A DNA stretch of 64,000 bases, taken from positions 372,001 through 436,000 of the forward strand of contig CM065649.1 of NCBI GenBank assembly GCA_033220425.1, in the 5' to 3' direction. A model generated the notes under the pieces. The model made no database searches. It saw only the letters and a program-made list of their open reading frames with translations, and was not told the DNA's origin. Made by a program: the position numbers and the translations under genes. Source of the stretch: Lepraria neglecta. Taxonomy: Eukaryota; Ascomycota; Lecanoromycetes; Lecanorales; Stereocaulaceae. Shown here piece after piece: positions 23,629 through 34,418 of this stretch. The first letter of the stretch is position 1. Each line of letters begins with the position of its first letter.

Positions 23629-24031
23629 TCACTCCACAGCCTCACTCTTACACCCCGTCTCATCCAGCACATGTTTCAACATCCCAATCGTCCCCCTCAA
23701 CCACGGACAATTCCCACACGTACTATTCCACCGTGTATTCTCTTCAAGCCTAAACTCCAGAGTCTCACAGTCCCCATACTGGAGTTTCGGCCAGAGTTCC
23801 TTTACCCCTTTACACTTTTCCTTCTCTATTTATTTCGGCGGTCTTGAAGAATTTATCGAGTATGGCTTCTCGGTCGCCGTCGAAGTTTGTGGTGGGTTTT
23901 TGGAGGATGGGGAGGAGTTTGTCGTGCTCCTTTATGACGATTTTGCAGATGACTGGGCCGGCTTGGGGGAGGCGAGGAGGGGTGTGATGGAGGTGGCGAA
24001 GGAGCAGGAGGGTGATAGGGAGAAACTTCAT
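23629..24031 (-). pseudogene. Possible small cysteine-rich secreted protein, frame broken
   Basis: From 24031 a frame begins with a short hydrophobic lead (MKFLPITLLLL) and runs 73 codons. In the next frame, just before its stop, a second open stretch begins (EKCKGVKELWPKLQYGDC) and ends at 23629 with TCGNCPW and TGCKSE. Joined, the product would be about 130 residues with a signal-like N-terminus and six cysteines, an even number as in disulfide-stabilised fungal secreted proteins. No good intron explains the frame change near 23,815-23,835, so it is either a frameshift, an error in the sequence or an unusual splice. Family unknown; could be coincidence. Confidence 0.4.
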
Positions 24032-24527
24032 TTTTGTGGAGCTGATGGGGTGGGAGGTTGGGAGGTTGAGGTTATGTCTGGAGGTCCTTGAAGACTATAA
24101 AGTCTAAGGTGGCACGGGCGTAGCATGGTGGTCTTTGTGGATGTGTGGGTGTATTGGAGTTTGGAAAGTAGCAGGACGATGTGGTACTTTATACTTTCGA
24201 AAAGGTGAAATTTTATTCTTTTTTTATTCTTTTCTTTTCTTCAGTTTTTTCCACGTCGAACATTTCGGTTGAGCAAGTTTTTCTTTCACATGAAAGTCGC
24301 AAAATGATTATCCTCAAATTTTCGTTACTGCCAAGGAGGTCTGTTATATGCAAACCCCAATTCGCATGGGATAAAAACCGCGAATACATATCCGTATAGA
24401 TATATATATATATGTGTCTCTTGAAATTCGAGCGAGTAGCACTCACTCTTTCCTCCTCTCCAGTCCAGACTCCTTCATTCTTCCAATAGCCACATCCTCT
24501 GCAGAAATTTTCAATCAAAACAGAATA

Positions 24528-25076
24528 ATGGCTTCGGCCTCATCTTCCCAGTCGCGACGCCGCAGCAGCACTTCATTTCGGGAATCACAATCGCTAACTT
24601 CAGTTGATTTCGGAAATACCCATCTTGTGGCTCTGCAACCAAGAACCGGACTCTTTGTAAAGATTCTAGAATTCACACCAAGGCAGCTCAACAGCCCAAC
24701 CTCCACTTCATCATACGCTGCCGAGCCACTCAGTCCCTGCTCGACTCTCACATTCTCCTCGCCAGCATCCTACCTTCCACTCGGCCGTCCGCCTTCCTGG
24801 AGTCAACAATACTGGAGTATGGGGCTGTTTCCCGACAAACCAACCTGCAAGCTTTGCCTATGGGATTTCTCAGAAGCCAACGGCAAAGTCGTCCGCCAAC
24901 TTCCCTGTGGCCACATCTTCCATCTCGCCTGCGTTGATGTCCAGCTCGACGAGCCAGAGCTTAAAGGTCCGTCGTGCCTGGATCTAACTCCGGACGACTG
25001 GTACGTTAAGTTACCACTAATATACGAAGACGACGAGATAGCCAAAAAGGTGACTTGGAAAGGGGGATCTCCCTAA
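24528..25076 (+). CDS. RING-like zinc-finger protein, seventh ligand missing
   Basis: The ATG at 24528 gives 182 residues. Residues about 105-150 form a RING-H2-like finger: CKLC, LPCGHIFH, C four residues on, then after eleven residues GPSC. The last pair would normally be C-x2-C, so the first Cys is Gly (a TGT-to-GGT change would do it) and one zinc site lacks a ligand. The N-terminus is Ser-rich and disordered. The frame stops at 25074 soon after a G5 run (25062-25066). One base fewer there would continue the frame another 100 codons to 25392 with a basic tail. The gene may therefore be a frameshifted allele. E3 ligase activity is doubtful as it stands. Confidence 0.55.
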   Translation: MASASSSQSRRRSSTSFRESQSLTSVDFGNTHLVALQPRTGLFVKILEFTPRQLNSPTSTSSYAAEPLSPCSTLTFSSPASYLPLGRPPSWSQQYWSMGLFPDKPTCKLCLWDFSEANGKVVRQLPCGHIFHLACVDVQLDEPELKGPSCLDLTPDDWYVKLPLIYEDDEIAKKVTWKGGSP

Positions 25077-25392
25077 GAAGCCCAGTGCTGTTTCCCGTGG
25101 CCTTCGAAAAGCTTGCAAGAGGGCTCGTGATGTTATGATGGTGGCGACTCGTTCCTTTGTGCCCAGACAGAGGTTTACGAAGATTTGGGTGAAGGAAATG
25201 TCGACGGAAACCATTAGACGTCTTGATGAGACGGAAGAAAGTAGATTTGGTGGTGCAGAGCAGCTAAGAAGCGCTTTGCCCTCGAATATAAATCTATCAA
25301 TGTTAAGGAAAACAACCGGTCATATTTGGAAGCAACAACTGGTTCTGTTTGTCGATTTTAATTTCCCACGGAGTCCTGTTTTGAGAATCTGA

Positions 25393-25948
25393 TAGCTACC
25401 TTCGATGATTTTGGATAGAACCAATGCAAGGATTTTTTTTACAATATACGGCGTCTCTCGCTCCCAGCTTGTGTTCCATCATTATTTTATGGAATTTTAC
25501 GTCCTCTACCTGAAGCCAGAGCTGGTATAGTCGTTCCTCATCAATGGTTGCGTTTGTTAGGGCCCAATTCCTGCAACTGACAAGGCTAGCCGACATCTTC
25601 CGGTTGATTGTACTTCCAAGGCTCCAATTGGTCAGAGGTGGCAAGCCACATTGTGCCGCATTGCATTAAGTCGTGTTATGCCATATAAGGACGCATCCTG
25701 ACAAGGATGCCTACGCGAGGTGTGGTTGGAACCCGTCTATCATTCGTGGCTGAAAGAACGCTGGAATTTTCTGTTGTGACTCAATTAGTGTCCGCCTTAT
25801 GATCCCTCGGTTTCCCCATGGAAGCTTCCCTCCTTCACTCATCGACTCTTCCGGTTGACTGTCTCAGGCTTGGGCATTTACAAGGTTGCTCTTGACTGTA
25901 TTTCGCTCGTCCTTGTTTTGATTTGGGCTGTATCGCCCTACTTCTCAA
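25393..25948. other. Gap with no supported gene
   Basis: Short frames only. The last 200 bases are the probable promoter of the hydrolase gene that starts at 25949. Confidence 0.4.
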
Positions 25949-28075
25949 ATGTTTGGTAAGAAGAAGCAGCAAAGCGATGGGCAAGGCGATGGGCTCGGGC
26001 TGGTATGGATTCAACGCCTTTTGCACCTGTCCAGCTTATGACTCTTCAAATAGGATATCCTTTGGCCACCAGCCGGCACCGATGACCGGGACGTGATAGT
26101 CGATATCGTCTTCGTACATGGCCTGGGAGGATCAAGATACGGTACATGGACCAAAGATAACGTGTTGTGGCCGCGCGAATTACTCGCCAAAGACTATCCA
26201 AGAGCCAGAATCATGAGTGTGCGTGAGACGGTTATTGCTACAGTCGTCTGACTACTAATGTTACGGGATTAGTGGGGCTACGATGCGGACGTTATTAAGT
26301 TCTTCGGCCCCGTTGGCCAGGCCAACATCCAGGATCACGCCAAAACGCTGAATAGGCATCTTTCGCAGGAGCGTTTTTATGAGCATCAAGTAAGTGGTGG
26401 TACTCAACGAATCTGGTGCAGAGCTCATAGGCATAGACGTTCAGACCGATCATATTCATGGCTCACAGCCTTGGCGGTCTTATTGTCAAAGACGTGAGTT
26501 TCCCCCGGTATACTTACTATTGGGGGTTGGATCGCTGACTGTCATCGGCATGCCTCTAGGCTCTCTTTCTCTCTTATCGAGAGAAAGTAAAAGAAAATCC
26601 TGCCAACATTAACCGACGTGAGGCGGCCATCTCAATGTCCACGAAAGCCGTGTTATTTGCAGGCACACCTCATAGGGGCTCTGATACGGCGAAATGGGCA
26701 AAAACTGCCAAACATCTGGCATCGTTTATCCAAAAAGATCATTCGGCTCAATTGCTAGATACCCTAGTGAGGGGTTCTGAAGTCCTGGAGAGGTTGGCAG
26801 ATAGCTTCCAGGACATACAGGAGAGCTTTGCTATCTATACCCTGCTGGAGGAGATCCCATATCCAAAGATCGGAAAGGTAAGCTATTGTCCTGCTGCTCA
26901 AAATTTTATTTCGATTCTCTTCTTCCATGGCCTTTGAATATTAAACTTGCTAACAAGAAGGTAGATTGTGGAAAAGGATTCAGCCTTGATCGGATGGCGT
27001 GAAACCCAAATCATGATGCACGCAAACCATAGCGACATGGTCAAATTTGCCAATGAGAAGGAAAACGAATATATACAAGTCAAATACATCTTCAGAGATA
27101 TCATAACCGACAGAATCGAAAGCGTATCCCTGGAAGATAATGGTATGCCTGCGCCTTTGGCTCTTCTCGAATAATGAGTTGAGTTGGGATGCCATTCTCT
27201 ATTTAGCTTTCCTGGCACACTGTATCTAATTCGTGATCTTATGAATTTAGCTTCATCGCGGTTTCGAAGGAGTAGTAGCTGGTATCGACCGCGTGATATG
27301 TTAACTCGCGAGGGCTCCCGCAAGAGCAACGACAGTACAGGGCAAGACCTCTTGACGTATCATCAGCAAGAGTCTGGCCTCCTTGGAGCATCGAGCCCTG
27401 CTCGACGGTCTTTGGAATGGTCTGTAGAACGATCGACTAGCGGAGAGTCGGGCTCACACTTCGCGGAGTTGAGAGAGGCACAGGTATCCTCCGCCGACGA
27501 TGTTGGTATGGGACAGCCAAGACATGGCGTTCAGGACTCTGGCTAATTAGTCGATGATTATAGCAAACTCAATGGAGCAAGGTAAATTCCATTTGCAACA
27601 GAGAGATAGAAACGATCCCCAGAACCTCAACGCGGCCAACGAGAACTTTATGAAAGCTCGTGATATATTAACCAGATCTCGAAATCCTGATCCTGCTGCT
27701 TTGGCACGCGCGCTTCACGAAATTATCAACGTCCGCATAGAAATGAGTTTCAACAAAGGCCTTCGTCCAGAGGAGAAGTGGGCGCACCTCCAAGCAGCCC
27801 GAGGTTTTGGAAAGGACGCATTTGAGTACGCACGCCAGTCGCCAACCGCAGGAGATGTAGCCGTGGTGAAACTCCAGCACGCTATTATAGGTGGAAGAGA
27901 AGCAGAGGTGGCAGCAAAGTCAGGGGCAACCCTAAAAGAAGTGCGCCAACGGAAGGAAGACGCCAGGAAAGTCATATCAGCATCATTAGGGGAGTTGGAA
28001 AGATCGGGTAGTCTGAGCATTAATAAGCATTGTGCATGGGCTGAGTTGTGGCGGACCCGACTTACGCGGACATGA
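25949..28075 (+). CDS. Alpha/beta-hydrolase (DUF676/SERAC1-like) protein with helical C-terminal part
   Basis: Eight exons can be joined in frame: 25949-26002, 26054-26218, 26273-26389, 26437-26493, 26560-26877, 26965-27142, 27251-27505 and 27564-28075, giving 551 residues. The hydrolase part reads DIVFVHGLGGS (oxyanion strand), MAHSLGGLIVK with the nucleophile Ser, LFAGTPHRG, and HANHSDMVKF with a probable catalytic His. In fungi this module usually sits in front of a NACHT or NB-ARC domain in NLR-like proteins. Here it is followed by a Ser/Arg-rich linker and a helical region resembling degenerate TPR (QNLNAANENFMKARDIL...), with no P-loop. The fourth exon border (ending GCATAG) is the least certain. 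Function unknown; possibly a serine esterase acting as an immune or incompatibility effector. Confidence 0.75.
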
Positions 28076-28193
28076 AAATGTAACGTTAAATATCAATACG
28101 CCTCCATTCAAGGCAACCAACCATTTCGCTGCCCCTTTCTCGCCTCCTTGCAAGCTCAATGTTATCGGGATCTCCGGCGCCGAGCTGTGATCC

Positions 28194-29332
28194 CTACATA
28201 CTTGGAGGCGGCCCTGGTGGTCTTGACGTGTCGCTCGAAGGTCCAATCGGCCCAGAGTATCCCGCCGCAGGCTGAGTTGGGAACGGGTTGAGCGCGCTTG
28301 GAGGCACCCAGGACGGTCGCGAACCGTCTTGGGAAGGGTGGTTATGATGGGCTGGTCCGACTACTGTGCTACCACCGTAGGCTGATTCTTGCGGGCTCAC
28401 TGGACCATTGCTGTTGCGGGAAGGCAGGACTAATTTACTGGGACGAGTCTTAATCGCGAGTGTCTCTAGCTTGACACGTTCTGCTTCCTTCTTGTTGGCG
28501 TCCCGCTCTCGCTGGCGAGCTGCTCGACTTTCTCTTGTCTTGTAGCGGTATATAAGGAATATCGCCAGTCCTCCTACTACAAAGATGAGGAAGAAGATTC
28601 CTCCCACCACAATTCCCGCTATGGCACCGGTGCTGAGACTGGTGGATTCAGAGTTTGTGGATAAGGAGCCATTATTGGCAAGGGTGGGAGTACCGGAAGT
28701 TCCTCCAAAGGCGTTTGCAGAGGTCCCCGTTGTCGTTGCGCTTGTAGGGCCACCTGCAGTAGCTGCTGCAAACTCGGTCGACGCAGTAGCTGCTGCAAAT
28801 TCGGTCGACGTACTGGCTGCTGCAACTTCGGCCGACGACGTTACTTCATTTGCGTAGGTTGTTTCGACCGACTCAGTGAAGGCTGCGACAGCGCAGCCAA
28901 AGCCTGATAGAGGAGGGGTCTCATTCCAATAACGTGTATAGCAATAGGGAAAGCCTATGCCAGTGCTAATAGACTATTAGCCTATGGCTGTAACGGATGT
29001 AAAGCTCTCAATACCATTTCAATACGAATGAATTAGCAAGACAAGCATCATTGCAGACGCTATTCACTGCAGTGGAGTCCAGGCAGGTCGTCGGAAGGGT
29101 GCAGTCATTCAGATTTGCGCAGCAGAAATGGACACTGTTGACGGTGTTTTGGGCACAGGTCAAGCCTGCCGCGCAAGTGGCTGGAGACGCTGTGTTGAGA
29201 GCCTGAGGTGGCAATCATACAAATGATACCATCTACCCAGCCACAAGTCTTCACTGCTTGCCTTTCAAGTATCTTTCGCTCCACGATAAATCGAGGGGGT
29301 GGAGTCGTTGGCGAGGGCGAGGCACGCGCCAT
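28194..29332 (-). CDS. Mid2-like single-pass membrane protein
   Basis: Three exons (29332-29230, 29189-29015, 28965-28194) give 349 residues. Splicing yields KTCGWVD-ASPATCAAGLTC, a Cys-rich extracellular head (FCCANLNDC, TTCLDST, CNDACLANSF) and KCTGIGFPYCYTRYW. A Ser/Thr/Ala-rich stalk follows, then one transmembrane helix (GIVVGGIFFLIFVVGGLAIFLIY), a basic stop-transfer patch and a Pro/Ser-rich cytosolic tail. This is the layout of fungal wall-stress sensors of the Mid2/WSC type, although the Cys head is the family common in Dothideomycetes and relatives and has no proven role. With this start there is no obvious signal peptide; an in-frame hydrophobic stretch lies upstream. The introns are 40 and 49 nt. 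A second, dead copy lies at 39.3 kb. Confidence 0.72.
28756..28836. repeat. Three tandem 27-bp units inside the Mid2-like gene
   Basis: Three consecutive 27-bp units encode the nine-residue repeat TEFAAATAS in the Ser/Thr/Ala stalk. The first two differ at one base, the third at several. Such repeats change copy number easily and alter stalk length. Confidence 0.8.
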
Positions 29333-31069
29333 TTGGAGAGGAAAGGATTGAAGAAGGATGACATAGTGCTTCAGAAGTATAAATAGTGCGCCTTGCAATC
29401 CTCCTTCAATGCCTGAATGAGAGAATAACTTGAGCCGCAATAATGTGGGAGCGTGACTAGCGATCACAGGGGTCTTGTGGTGGTTGTGCACCTAGCGCTG
29501 ACCTGTCACACCCTGTAACGCCATGGAGCGCTAGCTTTGCTCAAGTTGCGGCAAAGATGGTTGCTTGACACGAATTCGGCCGAGTCTCGGTAATTTATTC
29601 GGCGTGTCTTTGCCTGAAATGGCTACTGGTTATCAGACGTGTAGAAAAGGGGTTCATGGGCCCCCTGGTACGAGGACGGAATATGCCGTCTAACTTCAGT
29701 GGCAGTGATCATTGGTCCCTTTCAACGGCGTATTCCGCCATTGATCCTGCAAGAGGCGACGAATTCGTAGGAGCATGGCTCTAACCATTGCAACCCAGCT
29801 GAGTAGTCTTGCGTCCCTTGCAGCTAGTCAAACAACCTCCTAATCAGGATCAAAGCGGCTTATATGAAGCAAAAAGTTGAATGCCTATCTTCCATTTGGC
29901 AACACCATACTAGGAACCTTTAATCGTTTCGGTTGACAATTTTCGAATCGCTAATCTTGGATGATCTTTGACATTGAAATATCTTAATCTCGCATCGATT
30001 CTCATGGCTCAGAAAGTTCCAACATCCCCTAGTGCTACCTTGCAGATCTTACCGAACGCTGCGTGGGGATGTTTTGCCTTGTTGGTAACCCAGCCCATAC
30101 TAGACTAATTGAAATCTAGTTTCTCCGGTTGATTGAAAAGGCAGCAAGTGCAAAACAGGTACATCTGCATCCGGTAGAGATCCGAGAATTTTTTTACTAG
30201 TAAGACTCCTTTTCCCCGTATAAGCTCCTATTGGCGGACGATTGAGTAAAATGGCCAAGGATCATGCAAGAAGGTTTCTAGTAGAAGCCGGGGCGAAGCT
30301 TGAATATTGTGGTTTGTGCATGCCATCTGTGCATGCCAGCCCACCAGACGGAGACGCTGTAGGCAGAACATGTACCGTTCTAAAGTGACATCTTTTGCCG
30401 CGGGTACCTAGTGTACCGGTAATTCACACTACCCTTGTTCCAGGCCAACAACGCGCGGATTTTGACTTTCTCCAGAGATAATCGACAACGTCAGAAATGC
30501 TTAGCACCAGCCCTATCTGGCTAAGAGATCGCGGCTTTCGATTGCTAGAGCGAAGAAGTTGTGACGACGATTTAAGAAAAGAAAAATAATCTTGGACCTG
30601 GATGAAGCGAGTAACCATGCACCTCCGCGGTTACTAATCACCTGTAAATTCAATAATCAGCAGGTCGACAGTAGGACAATCGGATAGCAAAAGGAGAAGG
30701 CGGAAGCACATGGTGGCTGAACCAATGCGAGCTGACTAGGTAGGCTTATCGAGCAAACAGTGTCGAAGTCTTGGCGAGTTGGCGCTGCTTTGGGGTCTTT
30801 ACCCCACCTTGGACAACCGGCGTGGCTTAGTATTCAGGCTTATCTAGTTACCTAATGTAACAAAATTCCCTGGTGAATCCTTCTGGCAAGAGATTGTCGC
30901 GTTTCGAGCAGAATGAGGCTTAACGCAGGAGCGCTCAAATGTTGGCGTAAGCACTTGCGACCTGACTCTTAAAACCCAATAACGCTACACTTGGTGTCGC
31001 TGTCTTCCACTTGTACTTATCGCACTTGACCGTGGATAAATTGGCATCACCGTTCAATTCTTAGACAAG
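29333..31069. other. Intergenic gap of 1.7 kb
   Basis: No supported gene. It contains the promoter of the Mid2-like gene (leftward) and of the P450 gene (rightward). Short frames show no domain. Confidence 0.4.
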
Positions 31070-32910
31070 ATGGAGATAATCTCAACCCTCACTCTTGCTA
31101 TTGCGGCCTCCTACATTATTTGGTCCTGCATCTCCCTCCTCCAAAATTACCAAAAAGCACGCAGATCTGGCTTTCCTATCTTTGTTTGCCCGGCAAACAC
31201 CAATAATCTACTATGGATACTATTCTCCGTGACTCTTCGACCAGTCCTATCGTTCTACCTCCCCAAAGCCGTCTATGATCGCATTCAACCCGCCATCTAT
31301 GGCTGGGAATTTCTAGCGAGATACACTGTCTTCGACCGTCTCGGCCCAACCTTCATACTGGTGACACCCGGTAAAAATGAGCTTTATGTTGCTGAGCCCG
31401 AAATCGCGCATTCTATATTGATGCGGAGGAATGACTTTGCTCACCTTCCATTAGCGGACCGTAAGTCTATTCCGCGCTTTACCTTACACGTCTCATCCCT
31501 TATAGGTATCATCGGTATATTTGGGCCAAATCTCATTACGGTAAGAAGTCTATCTGGCCAGAAGACTCGAATAACAAAGCTAGGCTGAAGGAGATGAATG
31601 GTCACGTTTGAGAAAAGTCATAGCACCCTTACTAAATGAACGTATTAGTCGCTCCGTTTGGGATGAAAGTTGCCAACAAGCCCAGGAAATGCTTCAGCAC
31701 TTTACGAGCCGACGTAAAGATAGTGGCGCGCATGATGAGCAGAGTGCTGACTTGGGCGAAACGAGAGCCACGATAGAAGGCGTTCGCTCGATTGCCATTA
31801 ATGTTATTGGATCAGTCGCCTACGGAACGCCAAGATCCTGGCATCACAGAGACGCAATAGCACAGGAAGGTTTCCGTCTGTCCTATATGGATGCTATTCT
31901 TGCTATCGTGGAGAACCTGGTCCCAGCAACTTTTGTACCGATAACAATCCTGACATCACCAGTCATGCCAAGAAGTATACAGCGCATTGGTTTTGCGGTC
32001 AAAGAGTTCCCTGTCCACGCAAAGAAGCTGCTGGACGATGAGAGAAATACTTCTCCGGCTTCTGGCCAAGCCAAAAATCTCATGAGCACGCTTGTGAAAG
32101 TTTCAGACGCCGAACGTCATGCTACAACGGCGTCTTCGAAGGGATCGTACTTGTCTGAACACGAACTCACAGGCAACATGTTCCAATTCACAATTGCGGG
32201 CTTCGACACTACCGCAAACACTATGTGTTATGCCATTACACTGTTGGCCGCAAATCCAGTGTGGCAGATTTGGATTCGTGATGAGATTGATCAAGTTGTA
32301 CTACATGGTCAAGATGGGGGATATGAGAACCTGTACCCCCAGCTCAAGCGATGTCTCGCCTTGATGGTAAGTCCAAGCCCGTTTGATCCTAGAATCAGAT
32401 GAAAGCCACAATTGGTATTTATAGTCGTCATAGTTCGAAGTTCTTCGCCTCTATACCGCAGTGCCACACATATCGCGCTCTTCAACCACCCCGCAACAAG
32501 TCACCACTGGAAATTCAAAATATCTGATCCCAGGGAACGTAACAATCTACATATCAGCCGCCTGCATGCACGTAAGTCCCTCCATCTGGGGTCCAGACGC
32601 CTTATCATTCCGTCCGGACCGTTGGCTAGATACTTCCGGAAATCTGCTGCCCCCTCCCCAGCGCACATCATTCATCCCTTGGTCCGCGGGCCCGCGGAAT
32701 TGTCCGGGGCAGAAAATGGCAGAAGTGGAATTCGTCGCCGTCATGTACACGATTTTCGGTAAGTGGAAGGTCGAGCCTGCTCTGGGGAAAGGTGAATCGG
32801 AGCTCGAGGCGAGGCAGATTTTGGAGGCGCTTATGGCCGATTCGCAGCCTAGAGTTACCTTGCAGATGAATAGACCGAGGGAGGTCAAGTTGAGATGGCA
32901 AGAAAGATGA
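31070..32910 (+). CDS. Cytochrome P450 monooxygenase
   Basis: Four exons (31070-31460, 31506-31540, 31584-32366, 32434-32910) give 561 residues. An N-terminal membrane anchor is present (ISTLTLAIAASYIIWSCISLL). Spliced exons give the block IIGIFGPNLIT-AEGDEW. The I-helix oxygen-binding motif is AGFDTT, the K-helix ExxR is EVLR (exon 4 start), the PERF region is FRPDRWL and the haem loop is FIPWSAGPRNCPG with the thiolate Cys. Everything needed for catalysis is present. It would be an endoplasmic-reticulum monooxygenase using a P450 reductase. No terpene, polyketide or peptide synthase lies nearby, so it does not belong to a visible metabolite cluster; substrate unknown. The second exon is only 35 nt. 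Confidence 0.9.
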
Positions 32911-33405
32911 AGGTCGGCAATGGATCTCAAGTGCCCCGTATATCGAAAGATGGTCATGATGAAGGACTATGCTAGAAATCACAGTTCTCTTGTGTAACTC
33001 ATCCAAGCAGACAGCCGCTACTTGACTCGCAAGATTAATAGTAGGCTTAGACTTTATTATGAAATGCGAGGAGGTTAAAGCCGAGAGCGGTCTCGATTGA
33101 AGTGGTCAGATACTGGACCCATCTTGAACGTGAGTAGACGATCTCAGATAATGCTGATTGATCGAATTTATAGAAGTGGGTATTGTGAGCTATAAGAGTT
33201 GCAGGGGGCGCAGGATTTGCACCCTTCGGCCATAAAAGCCCCCCTTAACTTATCCATCACAATATTTCTAAACATTAGCCCGATATACCAGCCCGATATG
33301 CATATATCCTCCAACGCAGATCAGCTCCATGCTTCAAAAAATCACTTCATATCAGGGAATAATATGGGCCTAATAGATGTGTGTATGCAGTTTGAATAGA
33401 ATATT
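32911..33405. other. P450 3' flank
   Basis: Probable 3' untranslated region and spacer; no other feature seen. Confidence 0.35.
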
Positions 33406-33455
33406 ACACCTCGAGTTTAGGATTGGCGATTACCGTTTCTATTCGGGAAAGGGAG
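33406..33455 (+). repeat. 50-bp dispersed repeat, copy A
   Basis: This segment matches 39016-39065 at 42 of 50 positions. Seven of the eight differences are transitions. Both copies are followed by a purine-rich tract, so the shared unit may be larger and part of an old element. Confidence 0.55.
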
Positions 33456-33467
33456 TATGACCGTTTT

Positions 33468-33616
33468 AGAGAGAGCACCAAGGGAGTAGAGGGGAGCAGA
33501 GAAGAAATTTAGGGGAGCAAAAGTAGAGCACAAAGGAATATAGAGAGAGTATGGGGGAGCAAAGAGGGAGTATAAGGAAGCACATAGAGAGTATAAGGGA
33601 GCACAGAGAGAGCAGG
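33468..33616. repeat. Purine-rich minisatellite-like tract
   Basis: About 150 bp of degenerate 15-18 bp units built on GGGAGCANAGAGAGTATA, almost purely A/G on the plus strand. It begins just after the dispersed repeat. Confidence 0.7.
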
Positions 33617-34418
33617 TGGACGAAATGAGCCTTAGCGCGCGAGCAAAGCGGCCAGGCCTGAATCAGCCAGTGGTCACGTGTTGGCTTGGGTTCGGGGAAA
33701 CTATATATATACATGATAGGCAGGCGGGCTCGCGTGGACTTTCGACAGAGGCTTATTACTCAATGTAGATGGTCAACTTGACCATTTATGGGATCGCACG
33801 CCCCGAAGTAGTATTTCATTTTATACATGTCTTTAGACTCTCAACTCTTCGTCGAGTTAAGGAAGAGGAAATGGGCGGAGAATGATGAATACAGTGTGAG
33901 GCAGCAGGATATGATCAGGAGATGAATGCTCTTCATAGAGTAAGGTCTTCATATTTAGTGCAGGCTAATATGTGCGAAGTGGTCGATACGGCTATAGGAA
34001 AAGATAGAGAATCAAAGACTAGTAGAGTTGTGATCATTTCCTCGTGAATCATATAGACTACCCAGCGGGGTTGGGAACACGCATAATGAGCAGTGAATCA
34101 GGTAGGAAGAGCCTGTAAGAAATGGTTCAGGAAGACGACAATCCAAGACGAACACTATCCTAGCCCGTTAAGCCTCTCTTCTCAAGCGCTAGGAAACTTG
34201 TAGACACCTCACTCACTTCTCCTCGGCGCCCCCAGGATCGCCCAGTCCCTGAATAGGTAATCAGTGGCGCCCTCTTCTCCATCGGCACTAGGGGAAAATG
34301 TTGAAATCGTGCTATTCGGTCCATACGCTTCCTCGATCAGGTAGACGGTCATGCGAGCGCTGCAGATCGCTTCTAGAAGTAGGCAGAGGCTTTGACGCCG
34401 CTGCCGGAGGCGAAGTCG
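33617..34418. other. Gap with no supported gene
   Basis: Only short frames. A minus-strand frame at 34312-34503 overlaps the end of the NACHT-ankyrin pseudogene and is probably a shadow. Confidence 0.35.

Noticed and set aside
31070-32910. Secondary-metabolite gene cluster around the P450
   Set aside because: No polyketide, peptide or terpene synthase or tailoring partner is present within the window; the neighbours are an NLR relic and a membrane protein.
33466-33714. 82-codon minus frame with Leu/Cys/Ser repeats
   Set aside because: It is the translation of the purine-rich tract read on the other strand and not a protein gene.
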